Source: Harmonia axyridis (Eukaryota > Arthropoda > Insecta > Coleoptera > Coccinellidae). From it: DNA of 64,000 bases. The DNA lies in assembly GCF_914767665.1 (NCBI RefSeq), contig NC_059505.1, positions 38,065,506-38,129,505 of the forward strand, in the 5' to 3' direction. Made by a program: the position numbers and the translations under genes. How positions within the stretch are numbered: the stretch's first letter is position 1; every line of letters begins with the position of its first letter. Positions 1 through 11,363 of this stretch are shown piece after piece. The notes beneath the pieces were generated by a model, which did no database searches, was not told where the DNA came from, and was given only the letters and a program-made list of their open reading frames with translations.

Positions 1-559
1 AAAAACCTTCTGCTCCAGACGCCAAAGTCAACTCCACCAAACCCGACCTAGATACATCCAGAATCCGATATTCGGCAAATCCAGAATCCCGAAAATACAC
101 CGTCGTCAACAAGTCTGTTCATCATCTGAATGTAGCGGCAATAAATTAGCGTATCGTCCCAAAACTTCGATATTGCCGCCACCGTGGAAAAAAAATCTGA
201 TTTATAACACCTTTGCTCCATTCGTAATTGCATTTTCCTTCTGGCAATCGATTGGGCGCTGGGAAAGTTTACGTTAATTGACGTAGGAAATTTCCAGTCT
301 GCTGTCAGACAGTACGAGTATGATTCAATTAGGGGGGTTAATTTTCTAGATTGGTGCTGCTAGACGAACGGTGGAGGTAGATCGACGGGAAAAACTGATC
401 GAGTTCCAGATAGCTCCCGATGGTTTTCCGGTGGAAATCTGGGGAAAAATTCGATTTTATCTCCTCTTATCTGGTGATTCGGGAGGTGAAGATTTTTGTT
501 TCGAGATTTGAGGTTTCATTTTTTGATACTGCATTGGGTGAAAAGTAGTAATAATGTAT
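1..559. other. Single-copy-looking DNA, no gene seen
   Basis: No recognisable coding region, RNA gene or repeat. The base composition is less AT-rich than the following kilobase. Short ORFs here have no recognisable domain. Confidence 0.4.
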
Positions 560-1490
560 TTTATCTACTCCTATTGAATTATATATTCATTATTCAACTG
601 CTTTGAGCAATTAATAGTATTTATTAACAAACAGCGTGAGTTATAATAACTCATTCCTATTAAATTATATATTCATTATTCAACTACTTTGAGCAATTAA
701 AAGTACCTATCAACAAACAGCGTGAGTTATAATAACTCACTGCTATAACTCACTCTGATAAATCGGAAAAGATGGCTCTGTGCTTCTATACTTCTGTGCC
801 TCTATTCGGTTGGCCGAAAAGGAACATCCCATTATTGTTATTGAGGGGACGAATTTCAATTTGATAATTTTGACATTTATAGGTTACTTTTGGGGTTTGC
901 CAATGAATTTCTTTCTCTATTCTTGTATTTTAGTATTAATTGTTATAGTCGTAGATAAAGTATAGTATTCAACTTGCGGTAATGGTCATAACTCACTTGA
1001 TGAATTACAGCACTCGCCTACATTACCGCTCGTTGAATAAATACTATTATCTACTCCTATTGATTTATATATTCATTATTATCTGCTTTTCAGCAATTAA
1101 TAGTATCTATTAACGAATAGCGTGAGTTATAATAACTCACTAATAGAACTCACTATAATAAAGCTGAAAAGATGGATCTGTGCTTCTTTACTTCTGTGCT
1201 TCTATTCGGTTGGCGGTTGGCCGAAAGGGAACATTCCATTATTGTTATTGAGGGAAGGAATGTCACTTTGATAATTTTGACGTTTATAGGTATTTTTTTA
1301 TGTTTGTCAGTAAAGTTCTTTTTCTATTCTTGTATTTTAGTATTAATTGTTATAGTCGTAGATAAAGTATAGTATTAAACTTGAGGTAATGGTCATAACT
1401 CACTTGATGAATTACAGCACTGCGGCTCGTGGTGCAAATTTCATCTGCGTAAGTTATGATCTACATTACCGCTTGGTGAATAGTATACTA
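560..1490. repeat. Tandem duplication, period about 487 bp
   Basis: The block starting TTATCTACTCCTATTGA at 560 starts again at 1047. Unit 1 also holds a nested 86-bp direct repeat (571-656 and 657-742). The near-palindrome GTGAGTTATAATAACTCAC recurs at the end of each nested repeat and near 1122-1140. Both units carry a short + strand ORF (780-965, 61 codons; 1172-1372, 66 codons) whose products end in the same hydrophobic stretch (YSCILVLIVIVVDKV), preceded by LAE(K/R)EH and IIVIEG. The last ~45 bases of the two ORFs are identical. Unit 2 has about 30 extra bases near 1420-1460. The ORFs could encode a small membrane peptide, but they may be open by chance in a transposon-like repeat. Confidence 0.8.
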
Positions 1491-2135
1491 TTGCACTTCA
1501 AGTTGAGTGTTATTGGGTTGGTTACAATGTTTCGGTCTATCGAGTGTAACTGGTGTTTTTTAATGATGGAATTCATTTTAAAGAGTAATTTTCATCCAAA
1601 ATCCATAACACTGATCAGCAGAAAAAAGAAACAATATTTGGTGCCGTTAATAAAGCCATTGATCAATAATGTGCTGATTTCAAAACTCTATCGGATATTT
1701 TTTATCAGCTCTAGTTTTTTAGATACAGGTTAATTGATGGTTGTTCTGATACTTGCCAAAAAATAAAGAAATAACTTTCTTAAGGCCAAAATAAAAACAT
1801 CCTTAACACAATTATAATTTTCATAATTAGCCAAAATATGCAGGTTGTTTCTTAATTGGAAGTTTAAAAGAAAATAAGAGATTTAATGAATAATTTTAAG
1901 AAAAAAAAGTCAAATGAACATTGGCTCGCTAGCGCTTTGTATTCAAGAAGTTTCTTGAAGTGCTACTTTCTTTGTGTTGATTATACTAGTTTATTGAATC
2001 TATATTAATCTTTGTTATGTTTCCTGAAATCGGTAGCAAATACGACAAAACTACAGAAAACCAATAAATGTAGTACTAGACCAAAGATTCTTTTTGAACT
2101 GCCAGTGGTCCACTGAAAAAAGTTTTGAAGTAAAG
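1491..2135. other. AT-rich DNA, nothing recognised
   Basis: No domain, RNA gene or repeat relationship was seen. The + strand ORF that runs into it from 1389 overlaps the tandem repeat and has no recognisable domain. Confidence 0.4.
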
Positions 2136-2390
2136 AAGCGGGCACTTCTCTAGAAAAATATCGCTTTGAAGATTTGCATTCAGAATAAGCATATCCCCTG
2201 ATGGAAATTTTGAATTGAAATGTTTACCCCAATTGAGTAGAATATCTTATGGAGGAAAGAAAAATTTGAAAAAAATCGAACTCCTGTATCTAAAAATCAA
2301 AAAGGTTATATAGGATTTTTTTCTTGAAACGACCATAGAAATGTTTCATTTTTGTTTGTACCTTCAATTTACAAACACCTTGAGAACCTG
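2136..2390 (-). repeat. Dispersed ~260-bp repeat, copy 1
   Basis: In reverse complement this resembles 15370-15680 and 53370-53640: a phrase close to TGTACAAACGAAAATGACAG, then a poly-T tract, then CAATTTAAAGTT-like sequence and an AATATGCTTATTCTG-like stretch. It has no coding content. It may be a SINE or a non-autonomous DNA element; the termini were not resolved. Confidence 0.4.
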
Positions 2391-2446
2391 AATCAACCTC
2401 TCTTTACTAGATTAACCAGCCTTGCATAATTCATGCTCTAAATTAC

Positions 2447-2755
2447 TCATTTGTGTTCAATCATCTTATTCAATAACTTTTCACGTCTTTTTACATCACT
2501 GAAATGTTTCTCATTGATTTCATATTGCATGCGACTGAACTGACCCATAGACATTCCCCTTGCAAAGCCTATTCCATCTTTGTTATCTAATCCATTCAAA
2601 GAGACACATATCCCTCCTCTAGCACCATGAATTTCCACATTCCCAGACAAAAAAGCCATCAACGATAATATAGATTTTTCACCCCAATTAATTTTAATCA
2701 GAAGCATAGCGGCAAACGACGGAACTGCCGCAAATCTGAGGCGGAAACAGAGCAT
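2447..2755 (-). CDS. Possible terminal exon of an unrecognised gene
   Basis: The minus strand is open for 102 codons and ends in TGA. From about residue 24 the product looks protein-like: a WGEKSILSL start, a central IHGARGGICVSL segment, GFARGMSMGQFSRMQYEINE, and a basic C-terminus (DVKRREKLLNKMIEHK). A splice-acceptor-like TTTCCGCCTCAG lies inside the ORF's first codons, so the true exon may begin there rather than at the ATG. No family was recognised. The upstream side (2756-3160 on the same strand) is open in pieces but has no clear partner exon. It could be a real 3' terminal exon, a processed pseudogene or chance. It is unlike the surrounding transposon relics. Confidence 0.35.
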   Translation of the reverse strand: MLCFRLRFAAVPSFAAMLLIKINWGEKSILSLMAFLSGNVEIHGARGGICVSLNGLDNKDGIGFARGMSMGQFSRMQYEINEKHFSDVKRREKLLNKMIEHK

Positions 2756-4074
2756 GAAGAATTGTTAAGTAGATGACACTGACAGGTATAGCCTCACTGA
2801 CGAATGTTTTTATATATTCCGAGAGGGGAAAAAGAGATCCGGAAAAACCCGCAGAGGTCCTGCTCTTGACAGATATGAAATCCGCTCGTGAAGGACCAGT
2901 TTGCAGAGGGAGCTCTGCGTTCAACCGGAATAATTCCCAATGAATAGTCAGTCCAATTATCTTCCATCTTTCCAATAACGTGAGGGGATTCGAAGAAACG
3001 GAAATGTAACACAATTGGCAGAGAAAAATGTGTTCGAAACTTCGTAGTGGAGATAACTTTCAACAGAATTTTTATATGAATAGATTTAATGGCGTTCCAA
3101 ACTCTTTGCTGGGAAGTCAGATATGTGTAATATCGATAATAATTCCTTAACATCTTTTCCAAACCGTGAAGAGTTCTAGCTATCGTTAATCAACTGGAAA
3201 GGTCATCAGTTGGTTGGAATAGGGAACTATGGACCTATTTGGCAATAAGGGGATTAGAAATTAGATAGCCTGATCTTTTCTGTCCAATAAGATATCATCA
3301 GTGAACCCTCCCAGTGAAGATATGAGGAAGAAACTAGCAGCCAGAAAGCCTTCACTGTGATGCTTAGTAGAAAACAAGATTGGGAAAGGAAGTTCACAAT
3401 ACTAGCTCTCAAAAATAATACTGTAACTATTATATGTAGAACATCCATACATAAATTGGACTGTAAGGTACTGGGTTATGTAGTTCGAAGGACCATGAGA
3501 TTTTCCACACTATTTATTGAAGTAGGTCTATATATACAATTACACAATGTACACTTTACAAGATTCGCTTAACTAGTTATCGAAAACTATGAATCAGTTC
3601 CACGCACTTATCCAATTACAATTTACCGACTTGGGTACTAACGAAGATTTTGGTGACTGCGACCGACGACCGACTGTAGGGTCTTTTCTCACCACGTGGC
3701 GACAAGGCCAATATTTAACTAACTTAAAATGTGCAAGCTGAACACTGTGTCTCAAGGGGCTATACTATACTGTACTTGACTTGTACTTTACTAAACTGTC
3801 TGTTGAATTTAACTAAACTTTACTTTTCGATCTATTACCCCACCTCGACACTGATTCACTTTTTGGTCGAACCATAGAAAAAGGTTAAGAACATAGAAGT
3901 GTCACAGATAAAACGGACATAGTTAAAATACCATTATAGTCAGACGTCATTATGAGGACGACTGGGCGCAACGCTCTCATAAAGTGCGCGGAATTATATG
4001 TGACTAACTTCACGGGTAAATCTTTTGGCAATGGCGGCGCTCAGTTCTAGGAACTCTGATCAAAACTTAACAAA
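2756..4074. other. No gene recognised; AT-rich, some short tandem motifs
   Basis: Short ORFs on both strands have no recognisable domain. The stretch 3460-3980 has a TATA-like CTATATATACAATT at about 3529 and runs of ACTTTACTAAACT-like motifs, which recall an LTR. No primer-binding site, polypurine tract or gag-pol was found, so no LTR is called. Confidence 0.35.
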
Positions 4075-4850
4075 TACCATCAAATGGTACATAGGTGATT
4101 TTGAAAGCACGATAAGCTCTGGCGCTGGAGAATTCGAGGCTGGCATCAAAAGCTCATTATCCAAGTGTCTTTCAGGCAAAGATACTTTTGATCCAAAGAC
4201 TAACTTATTAAGAAACTTCAGAAATGTGATACATTTCGACAATCAGGCTGCAATAAAAGCATTAAGTGCCCATATCAACAATTCTGAGATGGTATTGGGA
4301 AAAACTCAACGAAATCAGCAAGAATAACAAGTTCTGTTCAGTCTGAGTTCCTGATCACTCGAGAATTGAAAGAAATTAAGAGGCTAACACACTTGCACAA
4401 ACTCCTTCCATTGATCCAGAACCTTCCGTGGGGTATGGGTAAATAGACTTACAGGAAAGAGTTTCAAGAAAAAGGAAAAAACAGAAAGAGTAACACTGGG
4501 CAGGAATATGCCCCACCCCTCATAAGATTCCTCACAGGGCATTGCTGCCTCAGGAAGCAAGTCATGAGATTGAGTCTAGCAGAAAGCAGAGAACAACAGG
4601 TACAGATTCTGTGAAGAGGAGGAAAAAACTCCAGATCACCTGGAGATGAAATGTTTCGCTTTCGCTAGCCAATGCAAAGAATACTTTGTACAAAAGACTT
4701 ATAGAAGTGAGGAAGTAATCTCCTTAGAAATTGCTATTTTGAAACGAAACTTTCAAGCCAGCCGTTCTGTATATTTAATCTCAATATCGACCTCAAGCCA
4801 TGAAAAAGTGTTTAGGTCACATTTCTTATTCAACAACGGAAGATAGAAAT
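4075..4850 (+). pseudogene. LINE family B relic: RNase H domain and C-terminal Cys/His tail
   Basis: This is a decayed 3' part of a non-LTR retrotransposon. The first ORF (4025-4327) reads through an RNase H-like segment: SGAGEFEAG-like, then FDNQAAIKALSAH near 4235-4275, matching the FSDSQAAIKAL block of LINE RNase H domains. After a stop, remnants of the usual tail follow: a K-rich helix (KEFQEKEK-like, ~4455), TGHCCLRKQVMRLSL (~4535-4580) and a broken CRFCGEEETPDHL-type Cys/His motif (~4605-4650). The same tail is seen at 37395, 54250 and 59900. Several stops and frame changes make it non-functional. The I/LOA-like clade assignment is inferred from the RNase H domain. Confidence 0.7.
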
Positions 4851-5695
4851 CGATTGTACTCTGAACAATTATTTCCGTAAATTGCTAATAATTCTTGATT
4901 TGTATGAACTAATCAATATTGATCCTGTAATGGGAACTAAACTCATTCAAAGTTAACGATTGTTTAAACACCTTCGTGTAAGTTCTCATTCGAAATAAAA
5001 AGTTCCTCTTTGCCCTAAACGTTTTTTTCAATGGAAAGACCGTTGTGTTCATTAATCTTGAGCGTTGAACAGTCGCAAATCCCAAACTTAACTCTCCACA
5101 TACAAAATGTATAGAAGAGATGACGCTCGTAGATAACATTAGGTGAAAACTTCAACCATCCCTCTTCTGAACTTGCCAACTAGAGCACCGGAAACCTGCA
5201 AAAAACTCACAGGTACACTGGGGAGACGAATTCGCCCAAAGTTCCTCGCCTAGGTACATTTGATGGCGATGATACACGTCACAAAGTTATCGACTTACCC
5301 AAGATATAGTACGTTTTATGTCGTCAACCTTAAGTAATTTATAGAAGTTTGTTTCCGTTTAGTTTCGGTGTGTTCTGCATTAGTGATATACAGTCGGTAC
5401 GGTAGGATCCTACTTTTTGGGTTCGCTGCAGCGCCCCCTGTAACGTTTTCAATAGTGGATGAGGTCGGGGGTGGCTATGCCTCGTTTGGTATTCCGGATT
5501 TCATTACTTATGCCCCATTGATTTATTGCCTGCTTGGATTTATCGACTTATAGGGTCGAGGGGGGAAGAGAAGGGTTTGTAGGGAGGTTTTTATGTAGAT
5601 TTCGTTTGGGTGGATTTGAATTTCATCGCTATTTATTCCACGAGGCACTTCATACTCATTCTTGTTCGACCTGGTCTTATTTCCACAGAAAAAAT
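4851..5695. other. No gene recognised
   Basis: Apparently single-copy sequence. The part at 5360-5560 is more GC-rich and partly open on the + strand (5368-5553), without a recognisable domain. Confidence 0.4.
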
Positions 5696-6795
5696 GATGA
5701 AACAAAGTCATAGTAGACGGTGTCTCCCCGTAAAAGTGTAGTGATTGGTTTGTGTATTGGTTTACGGAATAAGCTGACATATTCATATTGAAGGGCTTCC
5801 TCTTCATCCAAACGGTTGACGACTTTATAATTAAATCTAAAAACAAAAGAGATCACAACAAGAAAGGAGTATTAAATGTTAGTTTCCATTTTATTGATTT
5901 GATAGTGATCCATTCTAAAAAAGAATCTGAAACTGAACGGATAGCTTGGAAACCACCATGAAATTTATAAATTGGACAATTATTCACCAAATGGTCAATG
6001 GTTTCTTCGACACCACACTCACATAGTGGGCTTTCAATAGAATGCCATTTGAAGAGCATACTATTGCAACGATCATGACCACTCCTAAGTTGATTTGAAA
6101 CACACCAAATTTTCCTAGGAAAATTGAAACCTAGAACTTTCTCTGAAGAATCAACGATTAGACCTTTGTTGAAGATATTACAAGAACTCTATTCCAAACG
6201 CTGGATTTCCTTGTCACTTTCATTATATTGAAGTAAGGTATTAATCCATAAAGGTTTTCGTGATTTCAATACGGCAGTTCTAATATCTGGGAGCTTAAAT
6301 AGAATTGGAAATAAGTTTGGGTAGACATGAAATTTTTCCCAAGATTTCTTGACTGAGACCTGTCTATGAATATGAGGCGGAAGTATAGCACTGATAATCA
6401 CTGTAAAGGTGTAGATCTTATAGTTCCAATGATAATTCTCATAGAAACGTTAAGCTGTTCATGAATTTTATGAACATGAGGACTATTGAACCAAACAGAA
6501 AAACAATATTCAGCAGCAGAAAAAACTAAGGCCAAAGATACCGTACGAAGAGTACTGACATCAGCACCTCATGAAGAACTAGCTAATTTTTAAAGGAAAT
6601 TCAATTTCAAAACGTAAATTCTCCAAATTCAAAGAAGAATCAAGTTTAACTCCAAGATATTAGGGAGTATAATTATGATTCAGGACGGAATTATTGAGTA
6701 GCTGTGATCTTAGTTTCAAGAATTTTGTGACGTAATTCCATCATTTGATGACGTCTGATGCCATCTTGAAATATTGCGATGTTGCCACGTGTATG
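5696..6795 (-). mobile_element. LINE family A, 5'-truncated copy (RT C-terminus plus 3' UTR)
   Basis: On the minus strand, from ~6795 down: a non-coding leader beginning near ACGTGGCAACATCGC, then the RT thumb (LNHNY-PKYLGV near 6650-6690), FRVSMRII-type helices, and a 70-codon open piece at 6189-6401 (SWEKFHVYPNLFPI, LKSRKPLWINTLLQ). A 68-codon piece at 5853-6059 holds the terminal Cys/His motif (CECGVEETIDHLVNNC). After the stop a 3' UTR continues to ~5700, with TTTAATTATAAAGTCGTC and a GGGGAGACA motif shared with 17385-17640 and 47340-47510. Frameshifts separate the pieces. The family resembles the jockey group by its terminal Cys/His motif; no RNase H was seen. Confidence 0.7.
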
Positions 6796-7495
6796 ATATT
6801 TTCCATCATTTCAAAAATTCAATACTACCATATAATTGATATATAATGGAATTCGGTTCTCTACAGATTGGTTCAAATGTAGACTCTTCTTTTCCCAAAA
6901 ACGAATATTCCAGCTCTCGCAACAGTCGATTTGACACGTAAAATAATGCATAGCGTAGCCTCGAAATCCACTGAAGGAATATTTTATTCCACTTCCAGGC
7001 AATAACGCCTACTCGACATGCCCAAGATGCGGAAATAGAGTTTGCTTAATGTTACATATTGCAGATCTAACTTCACGCGAGCGAGCAGCGGTGTTGCCAT
7101 TTGTTCTTTTAGGAAGGGACAAAAAGGTTTTTTAGTATGCTATAATTTGGTTACCAGGGTTGAAAAGTTTGACTGATATTAACTTTATGGAGATATTTGA
7201 TGACATCAGAAAATGAAAAAGTATCTATATTGTTTTATAGTGTAGTGGTAGTGTGATGTTTTGTGTCGAGGAACAAATAGCTCATCTTCGCACAAAATAG
7301 GTTTTTTCCACTAAGAGCATTCAAACAAAAAAGCTGAAAGATTATGTTTAAAATTATGTTTGAAAAATTGTTTTTGGATTTGGAAAAATATTGAATGACA
7401 TAAATGGGTGACTACAATTATTAGTTTTGGTGTTACAAAGGAAAATATTTATTCCAATTTGCAATGCAAATTTCTGAAGAAGTTATACGCTTTAC
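6796..7495. other. No gene recognised
   Basis: AT-rich spacer between two LINE A copies. Short ORFs lack recognisable domains. Confidence 0.4.
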
Positions 7496-8055
7496 GAAGC
7501 GTATTTAGACACTTTAGTTATACGCTTAACTTTCCTAGGGAGATTGAAAACAGGAACTTTCTCTGAAGGATCAACAATTAGACTTTTGTTGACGACATTA
7601 CAAGAACTCCATTTCGAATACCAAATTTCCTTGTCACTTTCATTAGATTGAAGGAAAGTATTAATCGATAAAGGTTTGCGTGACTTTAATCTGGCAGTTC
7701 TAGTATCTGAGAGGTAAGATACAATTGGAAATAAGTTCGAGTAGAAATGAAATTTATCCCAAGATTCCTCGACTGAGACCTGTCTACGAATGTGAGCCGG
7801 AAGTATATGTGATAGCACTGGTAACCAATGTAAAGATGAAGATCTTATAGTTCCGCTGATAATTCTCATAGATACGTTAAGATGTCCATCAATTTTATGA
7901 ACAAGAACAACTTTGAACCAAACAGAACAACAGTATTCAACATCAGAAAAACCAAGTCCAAAGCTGCTGTACGAAGAGTGCTGGCATCAGTACCCCATGA
8001 AGAACCAGCTAATTATCGAAGAATATTATTTCTTAACTTCAATTCCATATCATGT
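7496..8055 (-). mobile_element. LINE family A, fragment of RT C-terminal region
   Basis: The minus-strand ORF at 7492-7869 (125 codons) is the longest intact stretch of this family here. It contains GTIRSSSLHWLPVLSHI, RRQVSVEESWDKFHFY, LKSRKPLSINTFLQSNESD and FNLPRKVKRI. Upstream, to ~8055, the RT sequence continues in other frames, including an FSDVEYCCSVWFKVVLVHKI-type stretch. The copy lacks the terminal Cys/His motif and 3' UTR, so it is truncated at both ends. Confidence 0.7.
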
Positions 8056-9469
8056 AACTCTATAAAGAAGCGTTTGACCTTCACAGAACCTTTCTTCTTG
8101 ATAACTTCGGGTTATCGTATTTTGTAGGGTTCATTAAGACACTGATGGACGACAGACGAGAACTTTGTTGTGGTACAGCACTTGAAAACATCCTAGAACA
8201 CTCTTCTAACAAAACTGGTCATCATCTCGTAACTCACTTCACCGAACTCCCTTTTTCTCAGTTTTATACCTGGGTTACAAACATAAAATCATATTGTACT
8301 TCGTGAATTTCTTCTTCCTTTTCTTATTCTCTAAGTTGTAAGCCTGCGAAATGGTATCATGCATACCTGCATACTAATAAGTGTAGGGGAATATATTCTT
8401 TATTGCAACTTTCTGAAAACCTTATGAATGAGGAAGTTGTATGCACAAGTACCACGAACGACCATTGGTACACTAATGCAGGTACATTTATATTAAGTAT
8501 TGTGACGACAAAATCGGCTAGACACAGCCATTATGTCTAATTGCTTTTTGTCCCCACAGAACTCAAGATGAATCCATCCCTAGAATACCAAGATGCTATA
8601 GCATTAATCACAAAAACTAGATAATAAATTCCGTTTACTCAGAAATACCGAAATTAAATATCGATCTGGCAACACGGCGCGCCTCACGAAAACCAATAAA
8701 GCCGGTACGAACACGTTACGACAGGTACACAACGTGCCCCAGGCGATCTGCCGATGAACAAGAAGAAAAAAAAAGTTTGATTTCTCCGGGGCTTCGATGA
8801 ATCAGGAGAACTGGAAGAATTGCAGGGAGACAATAAAAATATGGTTTTATGGGACGTATAGATGGGGAGTATTGGCGTGTGATTAGTAGGCAGGTTTGGT
8901 TTTCAATTTTCCCGTGACTTTTCCGCTGAATGGGGGATTTGGGAGTTTTAAAGGTCCCATAACAATATATAGAAGGCGTAAAAAGGGGGAGAAGTGACAG
9001 GTGGATTTTGTGTTATTTCGCTTCGGATACGCTGATACGTCGGAATACGTCATTTCCAAGCGGGAACCTAACGGTATTGCCTTGAATAACAATATAGAGA
9101 TTTTTCCCTCTTTGGATCAGCATTTCGTAGATACGGCAACAAGTGTACAATTCTTCAGGAAGATATATTGAGTAAAAGTGAAGGTCGAACTGTTCATTCA
9201 TTAGTACCAATTTCACCAACTATAGATTGACAAAAATGTCTTCTTCGCTAACAAGCTCTTTGAGCATCAGTTTTCAGCAATCATCATTATTATAATTCTT
9301 ACACAGGCCTTTTGCATGCGGTACAGTTTTTCATTGTGTGCTAGTGTTCCTGATTATAAACAATTCAGTATTAGATGCACAAACTCGAAACGACAGGTTT
9401 TGCAATGATTGAAAGAAGAAAGAGGCTTTTTTCCAACCTAAAACCGCTCCAAAAGGTTTGCCAGATTGA
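8056..9469. other. No gene recognised; partly single-copy-looking
   Basis: No exon, RNA gene or clear repeat. The segment 8640-9000 is less AT-rich than its surroundings and looks unique in the window. ORFs at 8883-9219 (-) have no recognisable domain. Confidence 0.4.
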
Positions 9470-10140
9470 GGGCGTTCATAGAACAACAAGGTCTGTACCT
9501 ACTTATCCTCTTCAGGAACTTCAGTGAGGCAAATTTTGCACACTGAACTTCAGATATATTCATAGCTGCCCCAACTGATTGGGAAAGTGTTGACTGTTGC
9601 TTAGAGATCATTCAACAAATTCTTCAGTTTTCTAAATGAGTGATGAAGATCACAAAGAGCCCAAAAGTCACAATTTGCTGAGCTTTATTGGACTTTTTAA
9701 GGACATCATTAGTCTTGCTCTTTTGAAGGGTATTACAGTCTCAGGAAACACCTAATGAGGATGGGGTAGTAAGAAACTGATAGGTTGAGATTTTGAGGAA
9801 GCAGAATGAAACTCATGATCACTTGGTCATAGTTTGCATCATCCATTATAAGTCAATGGAAAAAAGAGAAACTTGAAAAAGTAAGCATAGTTTCAAGGAC
9901 ATTTCAGTTCATTGGAGCTTTGGAAGTGGGAGGTAGATTTAGAAAGTGGTGAGAACATATCTGTTGAAAGGTGGTAGAATAGGCCTTGAGGTCAGAAGGG
10001 AATGTAACCACTTATAAAGTAATCAGTACTTCTTTGGAAAGAGTGGAATTAACGTTAGAGTGACGTCTGAAGGGTACATCTAAAATCTAGACCGAGAAAA
10101 TGATCTAAGAAGCTGTTGGCAATGTAAGAGTTAGTGGGGG
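9470..10140 (+). pseudogene. Highly decayed LINE family B relic
   Basis: The middle part (9715-9850) still reads GYYSLRKHLMRMG followed by an ETD-LRF-G remnant and an HDHLVIVC-like piece. This matches the TGHCCLRKHLMRLSL and Cys/His tail of the copies at 4535 and 37520. Upstream and downstream similarity is only suggestive. No ORF survives. Confidence 0.45.
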
Positions 10141-10631
10141 GGAATCTTGTACTTTCTTATCGACCTTTATGGAATAATTTGTTCTAATCAATTTTATTTT
10201 TTATCAAAAGTGGAGAATTAATTTTTTAAAAAACATAAATATAGTGTTATCCACGGAAAAACCTACAAATGAAAACTGCGGGTGTTTCAAGTCGACTAGT
10301 TTTCGATATAAAGGATGTTGTATGAAATTTGTGAAATTTTTGTTGCAATATAACTTTTTTGATTATGAATGGATTTAAGTGAAAATTTGATATTTAGACT
10401 GCCATCTATGACCTACAACAATGAAAATAAATCCAAATAGGTGCAAACTGTTTTTTTGTGAGCACATGTAATATTTGTAATAGAAATATTTTCATCATTT
10501 TCATTCGTTAAGAAAACAGCATTTCTCATTATGTAAATGATAATGATTCCGCATAGGTGAGGGCATAGTAACGAATTGCATAAGTAGTATGTGCAAAAAG
10601 TACATATGTGCAAAATACCTCAATATATCAG
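10141..10631. other. AT-rich DNA, nothing recognised
   Basis: No domain or RNA gene seen. The last few bases (from ~10619) repeat an internal piece of the short-element family next to it. Confidence 0.35.
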
Positions 10632-10795
10632 AAATTTAGAAAACAAACTTCCTATAAATTCAAAAGAAATTGGAAATGAACTCAGAGTAATGAACATAGA
10701 TAGAGGAAGCACATATGCTTCCTCTATCTATGTTCATTACTCTGAGTTCATTTCCAATTTCTTTTGAATTTACAGGAAGTTTGTTTTCTAAATTT
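10632..10795. repeat. Near-perfect palindrome, 80-bp arms
   Basis: Arms 10632-10711 and 10716-10795 pair around a 4-base CATA spacer (10712-10715), with one mismatch seen (10654 against 10773). The inner 30 bases of each arm are the terminal repeat of the short-element family (GAGTAATGAACATAGATAG); the outer part is TTTCCAATTTCTTTTGAATT and its complement. It would form a long cruciform or hairpin. Confidence 0.9.
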
Positions 10796-10887
10796 GATAG
10801 TTCATGTTGGGGACAAAATTTACTTACTGAAAATGACATATCATTTTCAGTAAGTAAATTTTGTCCCCAACATGAACTATCAAATTT
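10790..10887. repeat. Second palindrome, 47-bp arms, abutting the first
   Basis: Arms 10790-10836 and 10841-10887 pair without mismatches that I can see, around CATA (10837-10840). Each arm is a subterminal block of the short-element family (GGGGACAAAATTTACTTACT). It overlaps the previous palindrome by six bases. Confidence 0.9.
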
Positions 10888-11363
10888 GACATGAAGAGCG
10901 CGGAAATGAAAATATATCAGTGATAAGATATTTCACTCAATTCGCGAGTTTCTCCACAAAAAACGCACTTTTTATGTCCATAGTGAATCAAAGTTTCATA
11001 TCAAAATATATTGAAATCAATACCTTAATATATCAGAAATTCATAAAACAAACTTCAAGCGCGCCAAAAGACGAGAAACAACTGATGAAACTAGAGGAGC
11101 AAAAAATGCCAAACCTTGTATTTCAGCAGGTAAATACAGAAAATAATAAATATTCTGCTCATTATAAATTTGACAATTAGGGAAAATATCGGATTCTAAA
11201 TATTCAAATTTGCATATTTAATCGGAAATCACACAAATAAATGTATTTCATTCAATATATTATACATTCATAAGGTTATAGTTCAATTGTGAATTTGAAA
11301 ATATATAACTTGGGGACATGAAAAATTGCATATACTTCCTCTATATTTATGTTTATTACTCTG
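10841..11363 (-). mobile_element. Short TIR element family (P/THAP-like), copy 1
   Basis: From the second palindrome to a right terminus ending TTTATTACTCTG. The interior matches 28433-29003 and 43584-44178, including the TCAGCAGGTAAATACAGA and AATATATCAGAAATTC landmarks. On the minus strand near 10985 it carries the family peptide GHKKCVFCGETRELSEISYH, here followed directly by a stop. The original left terminus is replaced by the palindromes. Confidence 0.75.

Noticed and set aside
1389..1733. 114-codon + strand ORF
   Set aside because: It starts inside the tandem repeat and runs into AT-rich sequence; no domain and no counterpart in the other repeat unit.
3460..3980. Possible LTR of a retrotransposon
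   Set aside because: TATA-like and repetitive words are present, but no second LTR, primer-binding site, polypurine tract or gag-pol sequence was found.
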